A DNA stretch of 64,000 nucleotides from Primula veris (Eukaryota > Streptophyta > Magnoliopsida > Ericales > Primulaceae), in NCBI GenBank assembly GCA_963682055.1, contig OY821744.1, positions 31,286,967-31,350,966 of the forward strand, given 5' to 3'. The notes beneath the pieces were generated by a model, which ran no database searches, was not told the DNA's origin, and saw only the letters and a program-made list of their open reading frames with translations. The translations under genes and the position numbers were made by a program. The stretch's first letter is position 1. Every line of letters begins with the position of its first letter. Below, piece after piece: positions 1-12,228 of the stretch.

Positions 1-14
1 TCATTTTTTACTTA

Positions 15-372
15 GGGTGTGTTTGGAACCCGGAAATGTGGCGGGAAAAGAAAAGAAAAGAAAAGAAAGAAAGAGAAATGAAAATTAACATGAAATCATT
101 TTCCACTCATGTGTTTGGAAGATTAAGAAAAGAAAAAAAAATGAAAATAAAAGAAAGGGGAGAGAGAGAGCTAGCCTCACTTTTCTCATTTGTTTTCCTT
201 TTCCTCCCACTTTTGGAAGTAAAATGATTTCCCTCCTTTTACACACAAAATTTTTCCATACTTTCTTTCATTTTCTTTTACATTGGTTTTCTTATGTAAC
301 CAAACACAAAAAATTGTTTTCTTAGGAAATCATTTTTTTTTCTCATCCATTTTCCATGTTCCAAACACACCC
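15..372. mobile_element. Tourist-like (PIF/Harbinger) MITE, 358 bp
   Basis: A perfect 15-bp terminal inverted repeat, GGGTGTGTTTGGAAC at 15-29 and its reverse complement at 358-372, is flanked on both sides by TTA (12-14 and 373-375). A TTA duplication with a GGGTGTGTTTGG-type terminus is typical of Tourist MITEs. The interior is purine-rich on the left and pyrimidine-rich on the right. It has no coding capacity; a short open frame inside is a composition artefact. Confidence 0.9.
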
Positions 373-384
373 TTAATGATGGTA

Positions 385-675
385 ATGGAAACTAGTTCAT
401 ATGTGACTATAGTCATCTTCTTTTTCTAATATAAGTTTAAAACGTCCCCTAACTCATGTCATTTGTTGTCATTTTTATACTATAATTGATTTTAGAAACT
501 AGCTCATCTCTGACTAGTTTGACCTTTCGTCTATTTCAAAGGTTCCATTTATTCATGTTTTTGTTACTTTTATCAAATAATGCTTGATTTTGAAACTAGA
601 TCACCAGCTCTTGTATTATGTACCTAATGCACAAAGGAGACTTTTCGTTATAAGTTGTACAGTATTAGAAATATT
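385..675. repeat. Diverged direct repeat upstream of FRL3, copy 1
   Basis: This stretch aligns over about 290 bp with 1318-1610 in the same orientation. Shared landmarks include GGAAACTA near the start, TTCATCTCTGACTAG in the middle and GTTATAAGTTGTAC near the end. The many substitutions and small gaps mark an old duplication. Confidence 0.7.
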
Positions 676-1317
676 GCCATTCTATTTTGGGTGTTTAGAA
701 GGTTAGATGTACATGATACTTTGGGAATCATTCCGTCCTCTCATCATGCCATAAAATAGTGTAATTATTGATGTTTTGACGGTTATTGTTGGCAATGGCA
801 TATTATACAGTTTAGTAGTATGAGGTGGCTGATCATGTGCTACCTTTTTAATTGGTTTCTATCTTTGACTTAATACAACTTTATAATTGTATTTTGAAGG
901 GATCCATCTATTTATATTTAGGGATTATAATTATGTTCACTTTTTTTTTTTCGGTAAGTAATTTTGTTCACTTACCTTTCTATTTTTTCTGATTTTTTGC
1001 ACCAACCTTCCAAAAATCTTAGTATACCGATGTTGTATTTCCCAACAATTCAGTACACTCGGTGCACCAAATCGGAATATATCATTGGTTGGTACACTTA
1101 ATTTTATAAAACAACTATCCTATTACATTGTATTTTATTTTATACTTATTCAATTGCATGTTTTCAATCCGGTCTCCATTATATTATTCAGCAAGGAAAA
1201 AAAAAGTTAGGTTGGCGTACTGATTAGGAATTTTGTTAGGTAAGTGTATAAAAGCGAAAAATGGCAAAAGTTTAATGCACAATCCTTGTAATTTATTGTG
1301 AATTTTTACTCAACTAT

Positions 1318-1610
1318 GGATATGGAAACTAATCCTTCTACGACTACAGTCTACAGCAATCTTCTTTTTAATGTAAATTTAAAAAAAATCCGTTTCATTT
1401 TATAATATTTTTCATTTTCACTATCTAATGGTTAATTTTTAGAAAGTTCATCTCTGACTAGATTGAACTTTCTTCTATTTTAGACGTTTACACTTATACA
1501 TGTTATTGTTGCTTTTATCACATAATAGTTGATTTTGGAAACCAGGTAATCTGCTAATGTATTACACTATTATGTCATGTCTATAGGAGATTTGTTGTTA
1601 TAAGTTGTAC
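1318..1610. repeat. Diverged direct repeat upstream of FRL3, copy 2
   Basis: Second copy of the unit at 385-675, spaced about 935 bp from it and closer to the FRL3 start. It is non-coding. It lies in the probable promoter or 5' UTR intron, so a regulatory role is possible but not shown. Confidence 0.7.
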
Positions 1611-2175
1611 TCTATTATATTTAGATTCTGTTCCATTCTCTTTGGGGGGTTTTAAAGTTTAGTAGCTTTATAATACGTTCCTTCTTCTCATCACCTATGA
1701 CTTATGAACATGAGTTCGTTTGTATGCTCCTTTTGTTGATCTCGATTCTTTGGTACATATTTAATAATGTGAACCAAGTCTCCCTGTGTTTGTGTTAGGA
1801 ACGTTCTTCTTTTGGCGTACTTCACTACTTGTATGTTTAGCTTCTATTTATTATATTTGGGTAAAGGTGCAAGGTTACTTTATTGTTACCTGTGCATCAT
1901 ATGTAAAGGACTTTTCTAAGTTGAACGAAGTGAATTATTCATGCTTACTCAGTTACTCAACATGTTTTTCTTTTTCACATGTGAAATGCTTAAGTTGGGT
2001 TTGCTCACAGATATGTTAGATTTGGATGTTAATGTTGAAATACATTTAGCAGTTCTTTCACAGCATAAGCTATATCTTTTTTATTTCTCTTATTTGCCGT
2101 GTTCTTTCTTTCAGTCACTACAATTACTAAACGAATTCATTGGAATTGGATTGCTAATTGCAGAGTTTCTCAAAC

Positions 2176-5100
2176 ATGGAAGATATACACTCTGTAGCCA
2201 CTATCATGGACTCCACAACCTCCAAGATACAACAACTTCAAAAGGCATTTGCTGAGCTCGAAAGTCACCGAGCTGTAACCCTGAATATGAAATGGAAACA
2301 ACTCGAGGAACATTTTGATGGTCTTCAAAAGTCCTTAAAGAGACGTTTTACCGAACTGGAGGACCAAGAAAAGCAATATAATTCCAAAATAATGAAAGCT
2401 CAGGAATTGTTAGAGAAGCGTGAAGCAGCTGTTAAAGCTAAGGAAGAAGCATCCCTGTCTAAACTCCAGGAGAAGAGAGATGCTGCTGTCTCTGCCATCA
2501 TCACTGCTGTCCAGAAAGGTCTCCCCTCTCTCTATATACATTTCAATATAGCTATTTATTGAGTTCTGTATATTGAATGCACATAAAACTTAACAAGACC
2601 AACTGCTAAAGTTAGTTTTAGAACCAGTGGTTACAATTTGCAGTTGTTTAGATTCAGACTTTTTTATTTGCCACTTATATTTGGTTTTCTTTTTTCTGTT
2701 TAAATGGTTGTTAAAAACTTTTATTAGAGTTTAATACAGAAAATTTAAAGCATGTTGTTTAAAAGTTCTTGCATTGAAAGTTGTTTTGAGAGATCTGCCA
2801 TCTCTAATCGGGTTCATCTATAAATTCGTTTGATAGTACAAACTCTACCTTTATTTCTCTAAATCAGTGGTCCATTTTAGTTTCAATCCAGTTTATGGCT
2901 TGTTCGCCTGTTTGACTGTTATTGCTCTTGTATACAGTTGGGGTTATACATAATCCTTCCTTGTTCCTAAACAGTTAGAAGTTTCTGAAATGTGAAAATT
3001 TAGTTTATGGAAAGCCCTCATAAAGTTGTTTTGGTAATTTTATTTCATTTTTCTAATTTGATTGTGCTGAAAGACGTAAATATATTTTGCTTATATTTTA
3101 GCTACTAATGCAGGAAATACATCTTCTTCAGAATCTGCTGTCTTGTCCTATGACGATCAAATTGAAATTTCATCTGTGGAAGATGGTCCACCTGGTGATG
3201 CAACTGCTGAGAGTAACTCAGAAGACATGGCAAATGCCTTCGAATTCGAATATTCTGGTGTGAAATCTTACCCAGAACTGGTGAAATTTTGTCAAGAAAT
3301 GGACTCAGAAGGGCTTCACAAATTTATCTCTGACAACCGTAAGAATCTTGCTGCCATAAGGGAAGAGATTCCTCTCTCCCTTAAAGCTTCTTCGGACCCG
3401 GCTTCTCTGATTTTGGACTCGCTTAAGGGTTTTTATGAGGGCTCAAGTCTTGACAAGAAAGACTCAAACTTATTGGGTTTACGCCGTACGTGCATCATGC
3501 TCATGGAATGCCTAAGCATATTGTTAATAAACATGGGCCCGAGATTTGTATCTAAGATAATTTCGGAAAACGCTAAATACCGAGCCAAGGCTATTGCTGA
3601 AGAGTGGAAACCTAAGTTAGATGAGCTCGAGATTGATGCTAGCAATGGGAACTCACTGGAGGCTCATGCTTTTTTGCAACTGTTGGCCACTTTTAGTATT
3701 GATTCAGGATTTAATCAGGAGGATTTATCTAAATTGATACCTATGGTTTCTCGCCGACGCCAAACAGTTGATCTTTGTCGTTCGCTTGGATTGACAGACC
3801 AAATGCCAGGTTCGTCTTTTATCTGTGTTGTAAATATGTGCACTTGGTTTTTCTTTCTTTATAGGAATGAGGTAGCTGGGTAGGATGTGTAATATTGGTC
3901 TAGATTTTTTTTTTAAATTGATGGGGAATATAATTAAGAAATATGAACCTATATAAGTAATAAGTGTACTGGTGTGCATACATATTTTTTTTGGAGTAGA
4001 TCCGATAGACAGGAGAAATTTGGTCTTGCATAGTTAAGGAATTTTTTTAACCAAAAAATGAGAAAGTCTCTCCTCCTTATGCTGAAACTAAGTCCATTTT
4101 GCATTTTTCTTCCACAGTATAAGTTTCTCAGTAGACTTAGGCATGAAAAGGTTTGTTGGCCAATGCTGCTAGGTAGGCTTCTTGTACGTATATGACTGAC
4201 TCATATTGTCATACTTCAGAATGAATTGTGTTTTTCAGTGGTGCCTATTTTACTTTTGAATGGCCTTTGAACTTCGGCCAGGTTTTCCTTTTGTTTCGAA
4301 ACTAGTGGATTTTCTTCTTTTTCTTCTTATGGTTTTATATTTTTCTCCCTTTCTACTTCTTCGATATTTCTGTTTTATATTTTAACAAGTAACCATGCAA
4401 GGCCCTAATTTTATAAGAGGCAGCCATAGAGATTTCATAACGATAATTTGGAAATGGATCTTGAGCACACTTTTCTTATTTGTTTCCATGTTCCTTGATA
4501 AATTGCATATTATTCCACTTGTTCTTTCTATTATAGAAGCTGACAACTTAAGAGTAAATATCTGAGCAGGTGAAGTTCATCTCATTGCTCCAAAAGTGAT
4601 TAATGTAGCTTGCTCTAACTTAGTTCCTAGTAACGATAGTGATTATTATGAGTACTTACATGTCTCACTATTTCATGGTTCTGACTTGTTAGGTGTAATT
4701 AATGTGTTGGTGAATAACGGGAGGCACATCGATGCTGTTAACCTTGCTTTTGCTTTTGAGCTCACTCAACAATTTTCACCGACATCACTTCTGGAATCCT
4801 ACTTGGCGGAGGCTAAGAAAGTCTCTTCACCCATGAGAAGTGGAAATACATCTCCTTCTACACTGGTCTGACCTTAGTAATTCAATAAGCATTTGTTCCA
4901 TTTTATCATGAAATTTCAGTTCTAGAAATGCATGGTCTGACCTTAACATTCCAATAAGCATTTGTTCCGTTATGTCTTAAAAATTTCAGTTCTAAAAATG
5001 CATGTTTACTTAAGGCGGTGAGATTGCTTATATCTTTTCAATTAGAGAATCTGGTCTGATTGTTGAACATCTGTTGAATACACCTGCTTTTGGAAGGAGC

Positions 5101-6107
5101 AAAATATTCCACCATCCGTTTTGTTATTTTAACAGTTATTAGTGTGCTTTTAAGTGGACTAATTATTGAGTGCTGTTATTGCTCTGAAGCAATGCCTTTT
5201 GGTTATAAAACGTATATTTGTACGATCCTCGTGGTGTTTTAAAGCTGAACTTGCAGATGTAGGTTGGAACAAATTACAATTTTCTTCTTTGAATCGTGTA
5301 TAAACTTGGTGGCAGCACGGTGATCATAATAACATGGTTTTTCTCACCAAAACTATGAACGATCCATTTTGTTTCGAGTAAAACAATACTCTATACAAAG
5401 TTTAATGACCTATATGAGAAAGCTATATGGTTGAGCATATGTCTTGCTGGTTGAGCTATATTACCTTTTACAATATTTAAGATATTATTGACTTGGTTAA
5501 TAAATTATTATGTAGTGATTCTATCACCATACTTTGTTTACGAAATAGAATTCAAATATAGCATATATCCCCTATCATGTCATGTCAATCAAGGGAATTC
5601 TCTTCTATTCTATTTCTCCATATGATATAAAAGCTAGAATGATTTACTGATACACACCATTATTCTGACACACCAATAAAAACAAGTCCAATGCTTATCA
5701 CCTTCTTTGTTTGTATTCAGAATGATGCCAGCGAAAAGGAGCTAACTGCACTCAAAGCCGTGATCAAATGCATAGAAGATAACAAACTTGAGAATCACTA
5801 TCCAATTGACCCACTTCAGAAACGGGTTTTTGACCTAGAAAAAGCCAAGGCGGACAAGAAAAGAGCAATTGAGGTTGCAAAACCTCAGTCCAAAAGACCA
5901 CGTGCCAATGCCACACGTTCCCCTAATGTTATCTCTGACAAGAACTTCTATGCTAGAGTACCCGACAGGTATCCGCAATACGTATACGACAGACCAACGT
6001 ATACTTATGCCGCTCCACCAACTCATTCCCCTGCTTACACAGTTGCTCCTGGCCATGGTAACTTCTTTGGAAATGGTTTCCAGTACCAGACTGCTTATTT
6101 TCACTGA
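2176..6107 (+). CDS. FRL3: FRIGIDA-like protein 3 (FRL3), four coding exons
   Basis: Exons: 2176-2518, 3114-3809 (or from 3102), 4570-4865 and 5721-6107. They join in frame to about 573 aa. The start MEDIHSVATIMDSTTSKIQ closely resembles Arabidopsis FRL3 (At5g48385, recalled). Residues about 10-110 are a charged, heptad-like coiled coil. About 150-440 is the helical Frigida domain, including the segment KSYPELVKFCQEMDSEGL. A basic patch, KRAIEVAKPQSKRPR, looks like a nuclear localisation signal. The last 70 residues are rich in Tyr, Pro and Gly and look disordered. FRIGIDA-family proteins are nuclear; FRI and FRL1 act in a complex raising FLC transcription, while the role of the FRL3 branch is less clear. 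Each donor is GT and each acceptor AG. The start is the first ATG after a probable 5' UTR acceptor. Exon 2 has two in-frame acceptors 12 nt apart. Confidence 0.92.
4864..5003. repeat. Tandem duplication of about 69 bp at the FRL3 exon 3/intron 3 border
   Basis: Two copies (4864-4932 and 4933-5003) share TGGTCTGACCTTA at the start and GCATTTGTTCC and ATTTCAGTTCTA inside. The first copy overlaps the exon 3 donor, so the duplication repeats the donor-proximal sequence CTGGTCTGACC once more inside the intron. The copies are close to identical, so the event is fairly recent. Confidence 0.8.
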
Positions 6108-8198
6108 ATCACTAGAGATGGTTAAATTCTAAAACCTTGTGATCTTTGTTAACAGCTAGTGTTAACCCCTCTTGTGTTTAATGTTGTTGTTATGTATAAC
6201 CTCGTGTAGTCTCTAAGGAATGAAGAACAAGAACCTGGTTGTCGTTTAATTTCGTGTCACGCTGATACTACAATCCTTCTAAGTTCTAACTTATGCATTG
6301 TAATATTCTTTTCTCATGCTAAATTCTGTCTTGGATAGATGTATCAGTATTTATTTTGGTCTGCTAGTGTTTGTGTTGCTATTTCTTGGTGCTGTCATCT
6401 TTTTGACCTAATTTGAAAACTGTTTGCTTGCAACGTTTAAGCAGATAAACTAGTTTTTTGGTTTGGGGATTGTTTGGCTGCAGCAAAAAAAAATGTTGGG
6501 TTCATCCAGCTTATAATTTCAATTTTCTCTGAGGACAGAAACCACAATCTTTAAGGTGTACCTAATGAATAATGAGCTGCAGCTTGTAAGAGAGAGTTCA
6601 TACTTTGAGCTTACAATGGCAACCAGACTATTAGTTGTCGTCTAGTATGCATTTGTGTCGTTCCAACTTCTATTTAACAAGCCATTGTTGAGTTTCTTTC
6701 GATATCAATTGACATGCCCAGTTAATTTTATACCTGGATTTCTACAAAAAATGTTTCGGCAAATAACTTTTTGGCTAAGCATAAGTTGTGTATTAATTAT
6801 GTATTCCATCTTTTTAAGTTTCTTGGTTTAGGTTGACGCCTCTCTCAATTGTGCTGGTATAAAATTTCACCCTGAAGAACGAGTTTAGCGTCAATATGTT
6901 AGTTGATGTAAATTCCTTGATAATTGTAATGAAAAGTTCTTAGTTTTTTTATCCCTTGATATTAATAAGCCGAAATAGAATATTTATCAATGCTGCACAA
7001 ATTCAGGTCTATAAACTTGGAGGCGGAACCATTTGGCCTTTTACAAATCTGGACTGTTTATCCCTTCAATGTCTACTAAAACACTTTCTTCAACACTTTT
7101 ATGTTTGATTGAGTCAATGTTATGCAAGTATCAAGAACATAACATGGACAGATTCGAGTTTAACAGCTAGGTGGTTAACAAATGTTTGGTCAACCAGGAG
7201 GTTAAAAAATGTCTGGTCAACTTGTAAGGTTTTCGATGATTTCGCCCCATTATGCGGACACGGTCGAGTTCATGTTTACTTCTAGTATGGTTAAATCTTA
7301 CAATAACACGAAGATCACATAAAATGCATGCTAAACACCTGCATAACAAGCAATACTAGGAATATGATTAAGACATGAAATATCCAATGAGATCATCACT
7401 GTAACACTGTTTGCATGAATTCAAATATAAGATAATGTAACTCTTCATTATTTTCCACAACTACCAAACGTGGCTTCAACTCCAAAGTCATGGCTTAAAC
7501 CGTGATCTCCACTTAATAAACTGCCTTTCCGACACCGCCGTTGAACCCAAAAGCTGGCAACATTACCACCTTGTCTACCACCTCCGTGAAAGAGGTCCCC
7601 CAACACCAGAATCAGAGATAAAATCGTCATTTCCATCTATTGCACAACAGCTATGTTGTCAGAAGCCTATTCAGCTTAACTAAGAAATGAAAGTTATTGC
7701 TTCTTGGTATTGATAAATAATAACCGGACTATAAAACATCTGCAGCCTATTCTCAACTTCTTTTTTCTTGTCTTAGTGACGGAAAACTGCCTGCCGTTTT
7801 AATAGCGTTCATAATATCAATGCTCTTGGCCGATACCTTGCGGGTGTCATAGAACTCATAGCCAGTGTTCTATAAAGTGATGGCTAGACGGAAAGTATAT
7901 AGGAGAAGTAGATTAGACGCCTAAATTTTAAGCGGAATTAAGGATTAAGGCAGGTGTAGATATTGCAGACCATTTTTTTTTTCTGCTTGGACCAACTTGC
8001 GCCTTTTATATCAGTGCTCATGAGACTAAATTTTCGTATCGATTAGTATTTACATATATAAAAGAACTATCACAAAAAAAAATCATCGACCCCAATGCTT
8101 GGGCATAAAAAGACAGCGTTAAAGGAACTAGGAAGAATTGTCTCGAGTATGATCAAGTACTGTACCAAGTCCGGAGTACCTAAGAATTGAGATTTATA
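6108..8198. other. FRL3 3' UTR and intergenic DNA, one orphan exon-like stretch
   Basis: No intact gene is supported. The FRL3 3' UTR probably occupies the first few hundred bases. On the minus strand, about 7855-7765 reads as an uninterrupted segment, YEFYDTRKVSAKSID followed by IMNAIKTAGSFPSL, which looks like coding sequence, but no start or matching exons are seen and I do not recognise it. A 62-codon minus-strand frame at 7448-7636 has no family resemblance. Confidence 0.45.
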
Positions 8199-8448
8199 CT
8201 CGTTTCGTTTCACAATATAAGTCTACTACGGTAACTCTCCCAATTTAAGAGGACATCATCGTTACCCTATTTTTACACTTACTGTCCAAATTTTGTTCAT
8301 ACTTTTTTACACATCTTTTATTCAAATTAATTTTAGAAGGACAAATATGTAAAATTGCATAACAAAACTTTCTATTAAGGTAAAACATACTTATATTGTA
8401 GAACAGTCCAAAATATTATACTGGACTTATATTGTGGAACGGAGAGAG
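8199..8448. mobile_element. Stowaway-like MITE, 250 bp
   Basis: The left end CTCGTTTCGTTTCACAATAT and the reverse complement of the right end, CTCTCTCCGTTCCACAATAT, form a diverged inverted repeat extending into AAGTC. TA dinucleotides flank both ends (8197-8198 and 8449-8450). The form CTCCCTCCGTTCCAC plus a TA duplication is the Stowaway (Tc1/mariner) signature. Non-coding. Confidence 0.8.
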
Positions 8449-8475
8449 TACAAATTTGTGAAAGAAAGTTTTATA

Positions 8476-8715
8476 CTCCGTCAGTTGCAACTTACTTGTC
8501 CACTATGAAAATAAGAGTATTTTGAGATGGAAAAAAAAAATCATACCTAAATTTGCTAAAATGAGAGAGTTAAAAAAGATTTATATGCTCGAATCAAATA
8601 TGACTGTATTTTTTTTTTTCCAATTTTATCATTTCAGTAATTTAATTATAAAAATAATGCATTACAAAAGTAAGGTATATTAATATTGGTAAAGTAATAT
8701 GAAACGATGGCATAC
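8476..8715. mobile_element. Second, degenerate Stowaway-like MITE
   Basis: The left end reads TACTCCGTCAGTTGC followed by TTACTTGTCCACTATG. The right end, GGTAAAGTAATATGAAACGA, resembles an eroded reverse complement of a Stowaway terminus. TA flanks are present. It lies only about 25 bp downstream of the previous MITE. Boundaries are approximate. Confidence 0.45.
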
Positions 8716-8837
8716 TATACTGTAATGTGAATTTTGTAAATCAAGAAACTAAATATTTAGATTTCAAAACAAAATAAACTCAAACGAAACAGAGGACAGT
8801 TCTGTTAAACCTTATCTTCTCCCTCCTCTTATCAAAA

Positions 8838-8838
<1 letters not shown>

Positions 8839-8886
<48 letters not shown>
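8839..8886. repeat. (CT)n-(AT)n compound microsatellite in the STR4A 5' leader
   Basis: About 12 CT units (8839-8862) run directly into about 12 AT units (8863-8886), which end 8 bases before the STR4A start codon. CT-rich stretches are common in plant 5' leaders. The length of this tract is probably polymorphic. Confidence 0.9.
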
Positions 8887-8892
<6 letters not shown>

Positions 8893-8893
8893 C

Positions 8894-11800
8894 ATGGAGT
8901 CTATTCCCATTGGCATTTCATCTTCTCTAACATTTCAAAATCTCAATAAAAAACCAATTATTTTCCCACAAACTCTAATTTCACCTCACAAGAAAACTAC
9001 TCCCTCAATTTGCAAACTAAGCTCAATTCAGTCACTCCATTGCTCAATTCTCACAAATAAACCCAACCCATTTCTCAAAATCTCATCTTTTCCAAACCCT
9101 TTTAATCCCCACTTCTCATTTCCCTTAATTCCATTCACATTCCCACTTTCTAGTTTAGCTACCGAAACTATAACGCCTGTTGAAGAAACGTCAAACCGAA
9201 TCAACCTCGAGGCGATTCTGGTCTCGATAGACGAGTTTTTCAATAAATACCCTTTTTTTGTAGCTGGGGTTACTTTTATTTGGTTAGTTGTTATCCCATT
9301 GACTGAGGACTATTTTCAAAAATACAAGTTTATATCGGCTATCGATGCTTTCAGGAAGCTGAAAGATGACCCGAATGCTCAGTTGTTGGATATTAGGGGA
9401 GAAAAGAGCTTGCGGTTTCTGAGTTCGCCTAATTTAAGAATTTTGAATAAAAGTGTAATGCAAGTTGAGTTTAGCGAAGGGGACGAAGAGGTTTTTGTTG
9501 GGAAGGTTCTGGAGAGATTTAAGGAGCCTTCGGATACCACGCTTTGTATTCTAGACAAGTACGTTGCACTGTTTTTCCGTTTGAGTTTCATCCTTTCATG
9601 TGTTGAGCTAGTAGCCTAGTATACTAGTGGAAAAAAGATCATTTAGTGCATACTTTTGAGACTTGGCTATCAAAAACCCGAGGTTAAAATCTTTTTTAAG
9701 ATTAGGTGCAGATGCTCATCGATGATGCCTCTTTTTCTCTTTGGTTTTCTCAATGTGCAATGATGCTACAATGATATGTACCAATTCTTAAATGAAAAAC
9801 ACAAAGTCGGGTTTTTGATAGTTAAGTACGTACTTTACGTTAAGTTCCCTGTATTGATAGCTAAATTTGTTTGTTTTATGAACTTCACAATTGATCTTGT
9901 AACATTGAGTCTAGTTTTGCAGTATGATAGATTTTGATGAAGAATATATTATCTGGAAAGTTTGTAGGCTGTGATGGGCATTATTAACCTTATTAAATTT
10001 GATTGTGATGGTGGGAAACTTATTAGAGTTAATATCTATGCTGTTTTTTTTATGAATTCGAAACAGGAATGTAAGGAAGCAGTAAAATAGCCCCGATGAA
10101 ATGCTTATTATTAAAGTGAATTGACTTTCATGTTATTAGTTGTAACACTCGATAGTTTTCACTTATTAAGTTACTGAAAACCAGGCTATGTGAAATTATA
10201 GGTTGTGAACATTTGTTGGCTTCTCTTGCAATTCACGAGTATCAGTATTGGAGTATTATATGCGTAATGCATTTTACACCATGAATGGTGTCGAAATTTA
10301 AATTTAACAGGAGGGGTAGAAAGTAATCTTTCTGAACCTTTGATAGAAAGGGATGTAGATTACAGGACTGGTTATAAAACTCTGGCAAATGCTTCTATGG
10401 GATTTTCTGTTTACGTTGTAATGCTCAGATGACAAGAATAGGATTCACTCAATTCGATCATATACTCATAACGTAATAAAACTTTAGCAATTTGTTTATT
10501 TACTTCAAATATTTCCTTCTTTTGAAATTGTGACGTGTTCTATAAGTAAGTTAAGAGTTGTCTTGCAGTTTTGGAACGCCGCCATATTTTCCTTGATCCT
10601 TTTGTGAGATGTCCATTAACTTTATATAACAATCACTCTTTCTTTTGTGCGTAAGGTAGTTTTGATGGTAACGCTATGGAAGTGGCCGAGTTATTGTTCA
10701 AAAACGGATTCAAAGAAGCTTATGCAATCCGAGGTGGTGTTAGAGGCAAAAATGGATGGCAGGTAAGAATCGAAGATAGCACCAATTAGTAAACCATTCT
10801 TAACTTTGTTCATATTTTCTGTAGTTGGCCGAGTGACAGACCACTTTACCCCAATTTATCCTTGGATAAAATGCAAGTACATGAACAAACTTACATTGAA
10901 TTGGTAGATTATACAAACTTATTTTTCACCTTCTATAGAATGTAATCTTGGAGCTGCACAAGTTGCTATACTAATCATAGTCGTGGTATTGCTTGTGCCA
11001 AGGATAGTTCACAGTTGCGTGTATCAGGCCCTTGTCTCTTCTCCTCTTGTTTCTTTCAGTTTTTCCTTTAGGCTCTCTCAGTTTCATGGTCAATAATGAT
11101 GAATAATTTAATATAAATAAGTGATATGTGATCATTTAAGTAATTACTGTAATACTTCTGTAAATGTCTGAAATACAGTAGCTATTATTAAAAATTTCTG
11201 AGATGCGCACAAATGTCGTGCTTCATCTTTATTCAAAGAGCTCTATCATAACTCATAAGGCAAGTTTATTCCCCCTTATGTCAAGTAAAATAATTTTAGA
11301 ACCCATCAACTTGCGATATGAGTAGAATATTCCAATATGATTGCAGCTCTTAAAACTATATTTCCCCCACATAACTTTGTTCCTTTGTAGGCAATACAAG
11401 AAACTCTTCTTCCACCTTCTGTCCATGTCTTTCCCAAAGAAAAAGTTAAAGTTCCCGAGACAAATGGAGCTGTAATTGAGGAAAATAACAGCGGCCAGGA
11501 CGTGGAGAATGGATATGTAAACAAGGATGCTGTAAAATCTTCTGCCAATCTCAAATCTGGTTCTGGATCGCTGTCTCCTTACCCAAATGTAAGCTGACCT
11601 CAAGTTCTGCGCTGTTATAAAATGCTGCTTACACATCTGAACACGTTTCTGTTAGTTGGCAGTAGATCACATGCTTAATAATAAACACTGATTGGTTACT
11701 TTTGGGTAAAGTCCATTTCCACCCCACAAGTTTGTCTGCATAGCAGTTCTGCTTCTTATAGTGGTATAGAAGCGGTTTATACCTAGATAAAGAGTGGATT

Positions 11801-12228
11801 AGCTACGTTCACCAATTTCACACCAGTTTATACTTTATACATAGATAACGAGTCGATTTGCTACATTCACCACTTTCCAGTCACCCGTGATAAAATAAGT
11901 TTGAAACACTCATTCACCCCTTAGAAAATAAGTTTGAAACACTCATTCACCCCTTAATTTCCGTCCCATATGACTATATGAGTTTAAGAGGGGATGTAAA
12001 TATTGTGAAATTAGATTCTCACCATCATATGCTCTATCTTTCTAGGTTCTGATTATTTTTAGATATATTGACCGCGTTAATGATTTGGCTGTTTTGGATC
12101 TTTTAATTATTGGAGTACTACACCTTTTTTTTGGTCATGGACAACACTCATGTACCCCTTGTTTATATTGATTGATGCAGTACCCGGACTTGAAGCCACC
12201 ATCTTCTCCGACTCCATCGAAGCCTTGA
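8894..12228 (+). CDS. STR4A: Rhodanese-like domain protein 4A, chloroplastic, four exons
   Basis: Exons: 8894-9558, 10660-10762, 11391-11588 and 12181-12228; the phases fit exactly and give 337 aa. I start at MESIPIGISS; an in-frame ATG lies 9 bases upstream. Residues 1 to about 70 are Ser/Asn/Pro-rich with few acidic residues, as in a chloroplast transit peptide. A hydrophobic segment at about 119-137 (YPFFVAGVTFIWLVVIPLT) is a membrane span. About 145-255 is the rhodanese-like domain, ending IRGGVRGKNGWQ. The tail is rich in Ser, Asn and Pro and ends SSPTPSKP. The position of the sulfur-carrying Cys reads ILDNFDGNA, so sulfurtransferase activity is unlikely. The match is to Arabidopsis At3g25480 (recalled), a relative of the thylakoid FNR tether TROL. 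Two of the three introns exceed 590 bp. Confidence 0.9.

Larger units (their letters stand above)
373..2175. other. AT-rich region upstream of FRL3 (promoter and 5' UTR intron)
   Basis: No protein-coding gene is visible here. It contains the two repeat copies listed separately. The last part is probably a 5' UTR intron: a pyrimidine-rich tract ends in TTGCAG at about 2162, 13 bases before the FRL3 start codon. A more upstream non-coding exon cannot be placed from the sequence alone. Confidence 0.5.

Noticed and set aside
7448..7636. 62-codon minus-strand frame
   Set aside because: Gly/Arg-rich with no recognised domain or neighbouring exon; it may be chance.
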